A DNA stretch of 10,785 nt from Oscillospiraceae bacterium (GCA_016302655.1 JAEDNF010000032.1:1-10785); one strand, 5' to 3'; counted from the stretch's first letter, positions 1 to 7,715 are shown. Numbers and translations: made by a program. Notes: generated from the sequence alone by a model not told the origin.

Positions 1-407
1 CAAAATTACCCGAATTCAGCGTTTCAGTTGAAGGGTACGAGGTTACCAATATAAGAGCAGACGGTATTATTTTCAGTACGCCGTCAGGTTCAACGGCATA
101 CTCTCTGTCTGCAGGAGGACCGATAATTTTCCCCGAGGCGAAATGCATTGAGTTTACTCCGTTGTGCGCTCATTCGCTTTTCGGAAGACCTATGATTTTT
201 TCTTCTGACCAGGAGCTGACCGTAAGCTTTACAGCTTATGAGAACAGCGGCGTTTCTATCAGCATTGACGGAAACGATGATATGGATTTTTATGAAGGTG
301 AAACGATAAGGATAAGAAAATCCGAACAACAGCTTTCGCTTATCGACATTAACGGAAGCAGTTTTTATAAGGCAGTACACAATAAGCTTATGCGTCCGCT
401 TAAATAA
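1..407 (+). CDS. nadK: NAD kinase, C-terminal part (5' end outside window)
   Basis: The open frame enters from the left edge (first complete codon at base 3) and gives the last 134 or so residues of an NAD kinase, which phosphorylates NAD to NADP with ATP in the cytoplasm. The diagnostic stretch is STPSGSTAYSLSAGGPI at about bases 75-125, the conserved NAD-binding segment of the family, and the beta-rich remainder fits the C-terminal domain. The catalytic GGDGT motif would lie upstream, outside the window. Family members are usually about 280-300 residues, so roughly half is missing. It is followed after 21 bases by argR, an arrangement common in Firmicutes, where nadK, argR and recN are often one transcription unit. 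Identification is firm; nothing can be said about its promoter. Confidence 0.95.
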   Translation, partial: KLPEFSVSVEGYEVTNIRADGIIFSTPSGSTAYSLSAGGPIIFPEAKCIEFTPLCAHSLFGRPMIFSSDQELTVSFTAYENSGVSISIDGNDDMDFYEGETIRIRKSEQQLSLIDINGSSFYKAVHNKLMRPLK

Positions 408-428
408 ACGGCGGCGAGAGGTGTCATA

Positions 429-866
429 ATGAAAAAGAAAAGACAGGCGGAGATACTGCGTATCATATCCACAAATGAGGTTGAAACTCAGGAAATGCTG
501 CTTTCGCTGTTGCGTGAGCGAGGATATGAGGTCACTCAGGCTACGGTTTCCCGTGATATAAACGAGCTGAATATAGAAAAAACCGTATCTGCAAACGGCG
601 TTAATTGCTATGCCAAAGCAGAAAAGGTTCACACTGTAAGATTTCATAATATTATTTCCGAAGCGGTTGTCAGCATAGATTTTGCTATGAATATAGTTTC
701 TATAAAATGCCACAGTGGTCTTGCAAATGCGGCTTGCGCAGGTCTTGATATGATGAATCTGTCCTATGTAGTCGGCACTATAGCAGGTGACGATACTATT
801 TTTGTCCTAACAAGGACAGAAAGCGACGCAAGAATGCTTGCACGCCATCTTAAAGAAATGCTTTAA
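429..866 (+). CDS. argR: Arginine repressor ArgR
   Basis: This encodes a 145-residue ArgR/AhrC-type regulator, close to the usual 149 or so. In this family a hexamer binds arginine and then ARG-box operators, repressing arginine biosynthesis and often activating catabolism. The N-terminal winged helix-turn-helix spans about residues 1-70, with TQATVSRDINEL (36-47) as the recognition region. The C-terminal oligomerisation and arginine-binding domain runs from about 70 to 145. It contains GLANAACAGLD and GTIAGDDTIFVL (116-127), whose aspartate pair (121-122) corresponds to the arginine ligands. The ATG is preceded by GAGAGGTG at 415-422. It sits 21 bases after nadK and 17 before recN with no promoter visible, so it is probably cotranscribed with both. 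I saw no convincing ARG box in the window. Confidence 0.96.
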   Translation: MKKKRQAEILRIISTNEVETQEMLLSLLRERGYEVTQATVSRDINELNIEKTVSANGVNCYAKAEKVHTVRFHNIISEAVVSIDFAMNIVSIKCHSGLANAACAGLDMMNLSYVVGTIAGDDTIFVLTRTESDARMLARHLKEML

Positions 867-883
867 AAAAGGAGGTCGGCGTT

Positions 884-2551
884 TTGCTTAAGGAATTGTC
901 AATTGAGAATCTGGCGGTCATTGAAAAGGCGTCGATTGCCTTTGATGATAAGCTGAATGTTTTTACCGGTGAGACCGGTGCAGGTAAGAGTATACTTATC
1001 GGCGGAATAAATGCTCTGCTCGGAGCAAGAGTCAGCAAGGATATTGTACGCTCGGGTGCTGAAAAAGCGGTTGTTACCGGACTGTTTGATAACATTCCGC
1101 CATCTGTCGAAAAAAAGCTCGAAGAAAACGGATTTGAAAAAGCCGATGAACTCCTTTTACAGCGAGATATCCATGCCGACGGAAAAAGTACGGCAAGGAT
1201 AAACGGCAGAGCTACTACAGCGGCGATACTTCGTGATATAGCCGGAGAGCTTATTGATATTCACGGTCAGCACGATAACCGTCTTATAATGGACAGCGAT
1301 AATCAACGGACGCTCCTTGATAACTATGCAGACAATGCGGACTTGCTTTCACAGTACGGTACGGCTTTCAAAGAATTTTCCTCTTTGTCGAGGAGAATCA
1401 AGGAGGTTTCTAAGAAGAGTGCCGAATCGGCTGAAAAAGCCGACCTGCTGAGAGAACGGCTTGAAGAACTTGACAGATACAATTTTTCTTCGGATGAAGA
1501 GTCAGTTTTAAAGCAGAAGATAGAAGAGCTTCGCAATATCGAATATATAAGCGAGAATCTTTACTCTGCTAATGCCGCTATTTCGGGAGATGATGAGATA
1601 GAGGGCGCTTACGGTCTGCTTGAACGCACCCGTGACTATGTGTCTTCGCTTACAGGTACTATCCCTGAGCTTGACAGCCTCACAGAAAGAATATCGGATA
1701 TACTCGTTAATCTTGAGGATATCCGTGAGGAGATTGCAGGGCGAATCCCCGATGATGATGAAGACACAGCGAGACTTCTCGGAATGTATGAAGAACGGCT
1801 AAGCGTGATTCTTCGCCTTAAGCGTAAATATTCCGCCGATCTCCCCGATATTCTTGATAAAGCAGAGCAATGGCGTGCAGAGCTTTATGAGATTGAAAAC
1901 GGCGATGATATGATAGAAGAGCTTACCGAGAAGAAAAAAGAGGCAGGAGAGAAGGTAAAACAGCTTGCCGCTTTGCTTACCGACAGCCGCAGAAAAGCCG
2001 CAGATGAACTGGCTTTGAAAATCTCGGAAGAGACAAGCTTTCTTGATATGCCTGACATTCGTCTTATTTTCGATATAACACAGGACAAGGTTACATTAAG
2101 CGGAATGGACAAGGTTGAGATGCTGATTTCCGTTAACAAGGGCGAAGACCTTAAGCCGCTGAGCAGAGTAGCGTCGGGCGGTGAGCTGTCAAGAATCATG
2201 CTTGCAATAAAGAATGTACTTGCCGATGCAGATGAAGTACATACTATGATTTTCGATGAGATAGATACAGGTATAAGCGGCAGGGCAGCGGCTAAAGTAG
2301 GCATTAAGCTGAGTGAGGCCGCAAGAAACCGACAGATACTCTGTGTAACGCATCTTGCACAGATAGCCGCCGCAGCGGATACGCAACTTTTGATAAAAAA
2401 GACAAGTGATGATAAACGCACATACACGGCTATAACAAAACTTGACTTTGAAGGTAGAAAACACGAAATAGCACGAATAATTTCCGGCGATGAAAATGAT
2501 GCTATTTCGCTTGAAAACGCCGAAAAGCTTTTGCTAAGGGATATTAAGTAA
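884..2551 (+). CDS. recN: DNA repair protein RecN
   Basis: This 555-residue SMC-like ATPase acts early in double-strand-break repair, gathering at broken DNA ends before RecA-dependent recombination. The length is normal. Visible motifs are Walker A GETGAGKS (29-36), a HGQHDN segment near residue 128, a charged helical middle region consistent with a coiled coil, the ABC signature SGGELSR (431-437), Walker B MIFDEIDTGISG (455-466) and the downstream VTHLAQIAA switch region (about 488-496). The start is TTG at 884, supported by GGAGGT at 871-876 with 7 bases between, and by the standard N-terminus LKELSIENLAVIE. It follows argR closely and ends before an intrinsic terminator. In many spore formers spoIVB and spo0A come next; here the spoIIG locus does. 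Confidence 0.97.
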   Translation: MLKELSIENLAVIEKASIAFDDKLNVFTGETGAGKSILIGGINALLGARVSKDIVRSGAEKAVVTGLFDNIPPSVEKKLEENGFEKADELLLQRDIHADGKSTARINGRATTAAILRDIAGELIDIHGQHDNRLIMDSDNQRTLLDNYADNADLLSQYGTAFKEFSSLSRRIKEVSKKSAESAEKADLLRERLEELDRYNFSSDEESVLKQKIEELRNIEYISENLYSANAAISGDDEIEGAYGLLERTRDYVSSLTGTIPELDSLTERISDILVNLEDIREEIAGRIPDDDEDTARLLGMYEERLSVILRLKRKYSADLPDILDKAEQWRAELYEIENGDDMIEELTEKKKEAGEKVKQLAALLTDSRRKAADELALKISEETSFLDMPDIRLIFDITQDKVTLSGMDKVEMLISVNKGEDLKPLSRVASGGELSRIMLAIKNVLADADEVHTMIFDEIDTGISGRAAAKVGIKLSEAARNRQILCVTHLAQIAAAADTQLLIKKTSDDKRTYTAITKLDFEGRKHEIARIISGDENDAISLENAEKLLLRDIK

Positions 2552-2569
2552 ATTTAGATATTGCTGTAA

Positions 2570-2604
2570 ATGCACCTCACAAATTTGTGGCGGTGCATTT
2601 TTTT
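2570..2604 (+). terminator. Rho-independent terminator after recN
   Basis: ATGCACCTCAC (2570-2580) and GTGGCGGTGCAT (2587-2598) form a hairpin with a small bulge and an AAATTT loop, followed by a run of T from 2598 to 2604. It lies 19 bases after the recN stop and closes the nadK-argR-recN unit, separating it from spoIIGA. Confidence 0.9.
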
Positions 2605-2614
2605 ATGCCCTTGT

Positions 2615-2648
2615 TACGACAAGTTTTTTCCGTTATTGCTTGTATAAT
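2615..2648 (+). promoter_or_regulatory. Probable spoIIG promoter with a Spo0A-box-like site
   Basis: A perfect -10 hexamer TATAAT lies at 2643-2648. There is no good -35 at 17 bases. Instead TACGACA at 2615-2621 matches six of seven positions of the reverse Spo0A box (TTCGACA), and its ACGACA part lies 21 bases upstream of the -10. The B. subtilis spoIIG promoter is known for a 22-base spacer and Spo0A~P binding over the -35, so the geometry fits. The box is embedded in a perfect CTTGT-N4-ACAAG inverted repeat (2610-2623). The assignment rests on position and motif only. Confidence 0.6.
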
Positions 2649-2665
2649 AAGCGAGGGGCATAAAA

Positions 2666-3523
2666 ATGGTTATTTATATTGATGTTCTGATTCTTATAAA
2701 TCTTTATGTTACATATTTCGAGATATCTGCTGTTTGTTTGCTTACTCACAGGCGAGTGAACACTATCAGAGTGATCATCGGTTCTGCTATCGGGGCGGCG
2801 GCGTCGCTGACTATTTTTATTCCGCAGGATATGACCTTGCTTCTGACTGTAATTAAGCTTGCATTGTGCTTTGTAATCACATTTGCGGTGTTCGGAAAAA
2901 GTAAAGCTTCGGATTTTTTAAGAGCGTTGTTGTTCCTGCTGTTAGTTAATTTTGTTTTTTCGGGACTTATGCTTTGTATATGGCTGTTTGCGGCTCCGAT
3001 GAATATGCTGTTTATAAACGGAACTGTATATTTCGGTATAGATATTTTAACTGTCCTTGTTTGTACGGCGGTATCATATCTTTTGCTGAGATTAATTCGA
3101 TTGATTCTTGATAAGAACGGCAGATGCGACAGAAAATATACCGTTGTTATCTCAAATCTCGGCAAAATGTGCCGTCTATGCGCACTTGCAGACAGCGGAA
3201 ACGGAATGGTTGACTGTTTCAGCGGACTTCCCGTGATTATTTGCAGAAAAGAAAACTGTGCAGATATTTCTCCGCCGTCGGTAAATACGATATATGAAAC
3301 TAAAGACCTGTCGGATATTTCGCCGTGTGACTTGAAGGGATTGCGTATTCTTCCGTTTTCTACGGTAGGTAAAAGCGGAATGGCGTGTACCTTCAGAGCC
3401 GACAGTATTTCTATTATCGACGAACAAAGCGGTAAGGAATACAATGTGAACGCTCTTATAGGAATTGTTATCGGCGGCAATCAGGAGTATGAAGCAGTTT
3501 TCAATCCTAAGATTTTAGTGTGA
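2666..3523 (+). CDS. spoIIGA: Sporulation sigma-E processing peptidase SpoIIGA
   Basis: This 285-residue membrane aspartic protease cleaves the pro-sequence from sigma-E in the mother cell after SpoIIR signalling from the forespore. The N-terminal half has about five hydrophobic segments (roughly 3-24, 34-52, 57-76, 86-108 and 119-147). The C-terminal half is the soluble protease domain, with the catalytic motif ADSGNGMVD (175-183); the catalytic aspartate is D176. The segments ILPFSTVGKSG (228-238) and EAVFNPKIL near the end are also family-typical. ATG at 2666 has GAGGGG at 2653-2658, 7 bases upstream. It precedes sigE, its substrate gene, with 8 bases between. Length and domain order match the B. 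subtilis protein (about 309 residues), though overall similarity is moderate, as is normal for this family. Confidence 0.95.
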   Translation: MVIYIDVLILINLYVTYFEISAVCLLTHRRVNTIRVIIGSAIGAAASLTIFIPQDMTLLLTVIKLALCFVITFAVFGKSKASDFLRALLFLLLVNFVFSGLMLCIWLFAAPMNMLFINGTVYFGIDILTVLVCTAVSYLLLRLIRLILDKNGRCDRKYTVVISNLGKMCRLCALADSGNGMVDCFSGLPVIICRKENCADISPPSVNTIYETKDLSDISPCDLKGLRILPFSTVGKSGMACTFRADSISIIDEQSGKEYNVNALIGIVIGGNQEYEAVFNPKILV

Positions 3524-3531
3524 GGTAATTT

Positions 3532-4251
3532 ATGTTAAGTATGATTAATATGATAAATAAGCTTTTGACAAAATTACGCTGTGGATGTATTACATCAGGC
3601 GAAGTCGATTATATTAACGGAGCCGATAAGCTTCCGCCGCCTCTGTCAAAGGAAGAAGAAGCAAAGACGCTTCTTATGCTTGACAGCGATTTTGAAAAAG
3701 CAAGGGAGACTCTTATAGTACATAATCTCAGACTTGTTGTGTACATTGCAAAAAAATTTGAAACTACCGGAATAGGTATAGAAGACCTTATTTCCATCGG
3801 CACTATCGGGCTAATTAAAGCTGTCAACACCTTCAGCATAGAAAAGAACATAAAGCTCGCCACATATGCGTCAAGATGTATCGAAAATGAGATACTGATG
3901 TATCTTAGAAAAACTAATCAGCAGAAATATGAAGTGTCTATAGATGAGCCGCTGAATGTGGACTGGGACGGAAATGAACTATTACTCTCCGATGTACTGG
4001 GTACCGATGATGATGTAGTCAGCGTCGATATTGAAACAGAAGCAGAAAAGCGGATGCTGCTTGAGGCGGTCGAAAAGCTTGATGAAAGAGAAAAGCTGAT
4101 AATGGAGCTTAGATTCGGGCTTAATAATCGCCCCGAAAAAACACAAAAGGAGGTCGCCGATATGATCGGGATCTCCCAGAGTTATATATCACGCCTTGAA
4201 AAACGCATTATCAAGCGGCTTAAGAATGAAATGGAAAAGCTATGCACCTAA
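3532..4251 (+). CDS. sigE: RNA polymerase sporulation sigma factor SigE, pro-form
   Basis: This 239-residue sigma-70-family factor directs early mother-cell gene expression. Region 2 is almost identical to B. subtilis Sig[13 protein letters not shown] (65-76), [18 protein letters not shown] (84-101) and [19 protein letters not shown] (108-126). [18 protein letters not shown] follows, and the region 4 helix-turn-helix has [19 protein letters not shown] in its core. Residues 1 to about 26 are the pro-sequence; alignment with the known B. subtilis site puts cleavage around D26-Y27, just before [17 protein letters not shown] at 3522-3526 overlaps the spoIIGA stop codon and supports the ATG at 3532, although ATGs at 3541 and 3550 exist. 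sigG, the usual next gene, is absent; instead the stop overlaps that of a convergent gene. Confidence 0.97.
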   Translation: MLSMINMINKLLTKLRCGCITSGEVDYINGADKLPPPLSKEEEAKTLLMLDSDFEKARETLIVHNLRLVVYIAKKFETTGIGIEDLISIGTIGLIKAVNTFSIEKNIKLATYASRCIENEILMYLRKTNQQKYEVSIDEPLNVDWDGNELLLSDVLGTDDDVVSVDIETEAEKRMLLEAVEKLDEREKLIMELRFGLNNRPEKTQKEVADMIGISQSYISRLEKRIIKRLKNEMEKLCT

Positions 4252-5849
4252 ATTCTTTCGGTGTATCTGCCAAGCACAGCCATAGCACACTTGATTCCGT
4301 CCATTGCGGCGGTAGTGATTCCGCCAGCGTATCCTGCGCCTTCTCCGCAAGGATATAAGCCTTTTACGCTTACCGAGTTCAGCGTTTCATCCCTGATGAT
4401 TCTTACAGGCGAAGAGCTTCTTGTTTCGGGGCCTGTAAGAACTGCATCCTTGTCTTTAAAACAACTGATTTTCTTTGCAAATTCGGGCAGAGCTTCTCTA
4501 AGCGCACTGCATACATAGTCCGGCAGATATTCGTCGGGAAGAACAAGAGAAGTCCCGATAGGATAAGAAGGGATGACTTTGCCGAATTTTCCCGTAATTT
4601 TTTTGTCAAGAAAGTCGCCTACGGTAACAGACGGTGCTTTATAACCGCCGCCTGCCGCAATATAGGCGGCTTTTTCAATTTGTCTTTGTAATTCTATTCC
4701 GTCAAAAATACTGTCGCCGAGGTCATCGGGCGTGACACTTACAAGAACTGCGCTGTTTGCGTTTTCTTTATCTCTTGCATAGTAGCTCATACCGTTAGTA
4801 ACAACAGTATCTTTTTCGGATGATGATGCGGTAATCACTCCGCCGGGACACATACAAAAAGTATATACGCCTCTGCCGTCTTTACAATGCATTGAGAGCT
4901 TATAGTCAGCCGCAGGCAGAGCAGGATTGTCGCACATTTCTCCGAACATACAGCGATTAAGCTCTTCCTGCTTATGTTCTATGCGTACTCCTACAGAAAA
5001 GCTCTTTTGCTGCATAGCTATATCTTTGTCGGCAAGCATATAAAAGACATCTCTTGCGCTGTGGCCAACAGCGAGGATGATATTATCGGTAGATATTATG
5101 TGCTGTTGTCCGTCTTTTTCGTAAATTGCCGCTTTCACACGATTGTTTTCACATTCAAAACCTGTGAATTTAGCCCCGAATATGACAGTTCCGCCAAGAG
5201 AAATGATATCTTCTCTGATATTCTTTACGGTATCGGATAGTCTGTCTGTACCGATATGAGGCTTTGACTCGTACATAATTTCAGGAGGAGCGCCGTGACG
5301 GACAAATTCTTCAAATACTATCCTTGAAAGAGGATCGTTTACACCTGTGTTCAGTTTTCCGTCTGAAAAAGTACCTGCACCGCCTTCGCCGAACTGAACA
5401 TTGCACTCTGTATCAAGTTTACCGTTTTCCCAGAACTGTCTTACTTTTTCTTTACGGCTGTCAACATCAAGCCCTCTTTCAAGAACGATCGGCTTAACTC
5501 CGCATTGTGCGAGATACAGCGCCGCAAACATTCCTGCAGGGCCTGTACCTACAACGACAGGTGGCTTTGAAAGCGTAGCTTTTTTAGGAAGTGTATATTC
5601 TTTATGCTCATATAATGAAATGTTTTTTATCATTCTGTTCTTTTTCATTACGGCATTGTCATCGTTTGTCACAAAAGCGACAGTCAGTACAAAGTGGATG
5701 TTATCCTTATGCCTTGCATCAAGCGACTTTTTAAGCAGGATAATGTCCTTTTCGCAAAGGCGTGGCAGCTTCAGTTTTTTTGATATATATGCCGTTAATT
5801 CATCAGAAGTGTATTCAAGCGGCATATTTATATTGCTTAGTTTTATCAT
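4248..5849 (-). CDS. FAD-dependent protein of the COG2509 family, function unknown
   Basis: The 533-residue product is a predicted cytoplasmic flavoprotein. A family-typical N-terminal extension of about 95 residues precedes the dinucleotide-binding segment [17 protein letters not shown] (98-114), with the ribose-binding acidic residue at E124 (VLERG). Other family signatures are [18 protein letters not shown] (152-169), the [13 protein letters not shown] region, [15 protein letters not shown] near 480, and the C-terminal FAD motif [19 protein letters not shown] (500-518). The substrate is unknown. I chose ATG at 5849, not the ATG 57 bases upstream, because GGAGAG lies just before it and it forms an ATGA overlap with the stop of the upstream gene, implying translational coupling. 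Its stop (4250-4248) overlaps the sigE stop on the other strand. Confidence 0.9.
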   Translation of the reverse strand: MIKLSNINMPLEYTSDELTAYISKKLKLPRLCEKDIILLKKSLDARHKDNIHFVLTVAFVTNDDNAVMKKNRMIKNISLYEHKEYTLPKKATLSKPPVVVGTGPAGMFAALYLAQCGVKPIVLERGLDVDSRKEKVRQFWENGKLDTECNVQFGEGGAGTFSDGKLNTGVNDPLSRIVFEEFVRHGAPPEIMYESKPHIGTDRLSDTVKNIREDIISLGGTVIFGAKFTGFECENNRVKAAIYEKDGQQHIISTDNIILAVGHSARDVFYMLADKDIAMQQKSFSVGVRIEHKQEELNRCMFGEMCDNPALPAADYKLSMHCKDGRGVYTFCMCPGGVITASSSEKDTVVTNGMSYYARDKENANSAVLVSVTPDDLGDSIFDGIELQRQIEKAAYIAAGGGYKAPSVTVGDFLDKKITGKFGKVIPSYPIGTSLVLPDEYLPDYVCSALREALPEFAKKISCFKDKDAVLTGPETRSSSPVRIIRDETLNSVSVKGLYPCGEGAGYAGGITTAAMDGIKCAMAVLGRYTERI

Positions 5850-7078
5850 TTTCTCTCCGTTAGTGAAACAGCGGCATTTTTTCCGGCGGTATATCCGCTT
5901 TTCCATGCCCAGTCAAGATTGTATCCGCCGCATTTTCCCTGAATATTAAGTATTTCTCCGCAAAGATACATTCCGTGTGCTTTAGTTGACTCAAAGCTAT
6001 CTGTTACCTCATCCGCAGGAATACCTCCGCATGTGACTTGAGCAAGGCTCCAGTCGGAAACGGCTTTTATAGGGAATCGCCAGTCTTTAGCCTTGCTTGT
6101 AATTGCTGAAATTTCTTTGTCTTTAATATCTTTGCACAGCGTAGTAAGCGGTATCCCTGCATGTTTTAATATAGCCTGACCTATACGCTTGTGATAGAGT
6201 CCTGTCAGAAGCTCGTCACAGGTAAGATCGCTTCGTATCTTTGATGTGCTTTTGATAAGCGAGAATAATTCGCTGTCGGTGATATCGGGAGCTGTATCAA
6301 GCGATATTTCTCCGCTTCCTATATATTCACAGGCTTTTGCGCTGATATTAAAGATACATATTCCCGATAATGCACCATCGGTAAACTGAACTTCGCCGGC
6401 TTCACTGCATACAGTCCGACCTTGAGAAATAAGCGAAACTACAGCAGGAGTCCTCAGTCCTTTTACAGCTTTTACAAGCTCTGTCTGAGTTCTTATCGGT
6501 GCTAAAGCGGGATATAGCTTTGTTATACTGTGACCGAGCTTTTTGCAAAGCGTATATCCGTCACCGCTGCTTCCGAGCGAAGGTGCGGCACAACCGCCTG
6601 CAGCCATAATTATTTTCTTTGCAATAATTTCTGAATCATCACAGACGATTCTAAAACCGCCGTTAGTTTTTAATATATCATTGACCGTTGTATCGCAGAT
6701 AACTTCTGCACCGCCTGCTTGCACGGAAAAACGCAAAGCGTCAAGTACAGAGGTAGCCGACATTGAATAAGGATATATTCTGCCGCTGTCATCTTTTCTG
6801 CATAATAACCCGATCGAAGAAAAGAACTCGGTAATATTATCAGCTTCTTTTGCGATGTATGACAAAAGCTGTGTATCGCCGCTGTAATCATTTTCACTTA
6901 TTGTTGTATTTGAAAGATTGCATCTACCGTTCCCGGTTGAAAGAATCTTTTTGCCAACTCTTGGCATCTTTTCGATAAGCGTGACTTTCTTTGCCCCGTA
7001 TCGCACCGCTGCAATAGCGGCGACAAGTCCTGACGCTCCTGCACCGATAACTGCAATATCGGTAAAAAATTTTTCCAT
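5846..7078 (-). CDS. NAD(P)/FAD-dependent oxidoreductase, HI0933/BaiN family
   Basis: This 410-residue flavoprotein belongs to the HI0933/COG2081 family, which includes the clostridial bile-acid protein BaiN and B. subtilis YtfP. The Rossmann motif is VIGAGASGLVAA (10-21) with E36 as the ribose ligand. The family signature GKKILSTGNGRCNLSN is at 42-57, and the C-terminal signature CGEILNIQGKCGGYNLDWAW at 373-392. The family's physiological substrate is mostly unknown, so no bile-acid role should be assumed. ATG at 7078 is preferred over an in-frame ATG 48 bases upstream: GGAG lies 6 bases before it, and the protein then begins directly at the FAD-binding fold. It is the first gene of a two-gene unit; its TGA overlaps the next gene's ATG. 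A promoter and a possible MarR operator lie in the divergent region upstream. Confidence 0.93.
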   Translation of the reverse strand: MEKFFTDIAVIGAGASGLVAAIAAVRYGAKKVTLIEKMPRVGKKILSTGNGRCNLSNTTISENDYSGDTQLLSYIAKEADNITEFFSSIGLLCRKDDSGRIYPYSMSATSVLDALRFSVQAGGAEVICDTTVNDILKTNGGFRIVCDDSEIIAKKIIMAAGGCAAPSLGSSGDGYTLCKKLGHSITKLYPALAPIRTQTELVKAVKGLRTPAVVSLISQGRTVCSEAGEVQFTDGALSGICIFNISAKACEYIGSGEISLDTAPDITDSELFSLIKSTSKIRSDLTCDELLTGLYHKRIGQAILKHAGIPLTTLCKDIKDKEISAITSKAKDWRFPIKAVSDWSLAQVTCGGIPADEVTDSFESTKAHGMYLCGEILNIQGKCGGYNLDWAWKSGYTAGKNAAVSLTERK

Positions 7079-7095
7079 TGCTACTCCATTCAAAG

Positions 7096-7111
7096 TTGTT
7101 AAATTTAATAA
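7096..7111. promoter_or_regulatory. Candidate MarR-type operator palindrome
   Basis: TTGTTAAATTTAATAA is a near-perfect inverted repeat: seven of eight base pairs match around the perfect core TTAAATTTAA (7099-7108). AT-rich dyads of about this length are typical MarR-family sites. Bound protein would cover the -35 of the regulator's own promoter and sit about 10-25 bases downstream of the predicted flavoprotein start. The function is inferred, and AT-rich intergenic DNA yields such dyads by chance fairly often. Confidence 0.45.
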
Positions 7112-7123
7112 TCCGTTTATAAT
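7096..7123 (+). promoter_or_regulatory. Predicted promoter of the marR-family gene
   Basis: TTGTTA (7096-7101) and a perfect TATAAT (7118-7123) are separated by 16 bases on the plus strand, with initiation expected near 7130. It lies back to back with the minus-strand flavoprotein promoter. Its -35 forms one arm of the 16-bp near-palindrome described separately. Confidence 0.55.
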
Positions 7124-7126
7124 CAA

Positions 7127-7155
7127 AGTATACCATAATAGCAGATAAATCGCAA
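7127..7155 (-). promoter_or_regulatory. Predicted sigma-A promoter for the two flavoprotein genes
   Basis: Reading the minus strand, TTGCGA (7155-7150) and TATACT (7132-7127) are separated by 17 bases. Initiation is expected near 7120, giving a leader of about 40 bases before the ATG at 7078. The -35 matches four of six consensus positions and the -10 five of six. Confidence 0.6.
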
Positions 7156-7180
7156 TAGTACATTTTAGGAGGAACTAAAA

Positions 7181-7639
7181 ATGGACAATAAAGATAAAAT
7201 TGCTAAACTGATAGTTGCTCTCGGTAAGTTTTCATCACAGCCAAGAGAATTTAAACTGATAGACGGACTTAATGCGAGCGAAAGCGGAGTATTCAGAGCA
7301 ATGACTCAGATTGTTGCAGAAAAACCCGGAACGGAATTGTTCGGACTGAGCGAGCTTAACAGCTACCTCAACTTTACAAGACCTAATCTTTCTCAGACAA
7401 TAAATAAGCTTGAAGATAAAGGGTATGTAGAAAGAGTAGTGCTTAAGGACGACAGACGGGTAACATATATAAGGCTTACCGAAAACGGTCTCAAAACCGT
7501 TACCGATGGATTTAATGAAGTTTTTTCAAGGCTTGAAAAGATTTCAAAGATTCTTGGCGAAGAGGATACAGAAAAGCTAATTGATTTAGTTCTGCGTTTC
7601 TGCGATGCTTTTGAAAAATCCCGTGAAATGACGGAATAG
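7181..7639 (+). CDS. MarR-family transcriptional regulator
   Basis: This is a 152-residue winged helix-turn-helix protein. SGVFRAM (35-41) begins the DNA-binding domain. The recognition helix is in TRPNLSQTINKLEDKGYVER (66-85), and the beta-wing is LKDDRRVTYIRLTENG (88-103), the classical MarR signature with the DDRR pair. The flanking N- and C-terminal helices would form the dimer interface. GGAGGA sits at 7169-7174, 6 bases before the ATG. Two TAG stops follow each other at 7637-7642. The gene diverges from the two flavoprotein genes, so regulating them and itself is the simplest guess; the ligand is unknown. It has no CXXC or lone N-terminal cysteine suggesting an OhrR-type redox sensor: the only cysteine is near the C-terminus. 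Confidence 0.93.
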   Translation: MDNKDKIAKLIVALGKFSSQPREFKLIDGLNASESGVFRAMTQIVAEKPGTELFGLSELNSYLNFTRPNLSQTINKLEDKGYVERVVLKDDRRVTYIRLTENGLKTVTDGFNEVFSRLEKISKILGEEDTEKLIDLVLRFCDAFEKSREMTE

Positions 7640-7663
7640 TAGCGTGTAAACAAACAATAATCC

Positions 7664-7695
7664 GCAATTTTGCATAATTTGAAAGCAAAACTTGC
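7664..7695. repeat. Imperfect inverted repeat between the marR and xre genes
   Basis: GCAATTTTGC (7664-7673) pairs with GCAAAACTTGC (7685-7695) through ten pairs with one bulged base and an 11-base loop. No T-run follows, so it is not a standard terminator. It lies 20 bases upstream of the -35 of the next promoter and could be an operator or a weak marR transcript end. Confidence 0.35.
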
Positions 7696-7715
7696 AGATT
7701 TAGTGCAATTAGCTG

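Noticed and set aside
90..713. Minus-strand open frame (207 codons) opposite nadK and argR
   Set aside because: It spans two clearly identified genes on the other strand and gives a cysteine- and tyrosine-rich sequence with no recognisable domain.
1885..2427. Minus-strand open frame (180 codons) opposite recN
   Set aside because: The serine-rich translation is typical of an antisense shadow of an SMC-like gene, and RecN motifs on the plus strand are unambiguous.
2746..3480. Long minus-strand open frame (244 codons) opposite spoIIGA
   Set aside because: It mirrors the well-supported spoIIGA gene, has no family motif, and no ribosome site was evident; a coding shadow.
5850..5906. Upstream ATG adding 19 residues to the COG2509 protein
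   Set aside because: The extra residues lie inside the preceding gene; the ATGA overlap and GGAGAG favour the start at 5849.
5401..5949. Plus-strand open frame (182 codons) over the two flavoprotein genes
   Set aside because: It crosses the ATGA junction of two well-supported minus-strand genes and has no domain signature.
7079..7126. Upstream ATG adding 16 residues to the HI0933-family protein
   Set aside because: The extension would use up the leader and cover the likely operator, whereas GGAG before 7078 and the FAD motif at residue 10 fit the shorter form.
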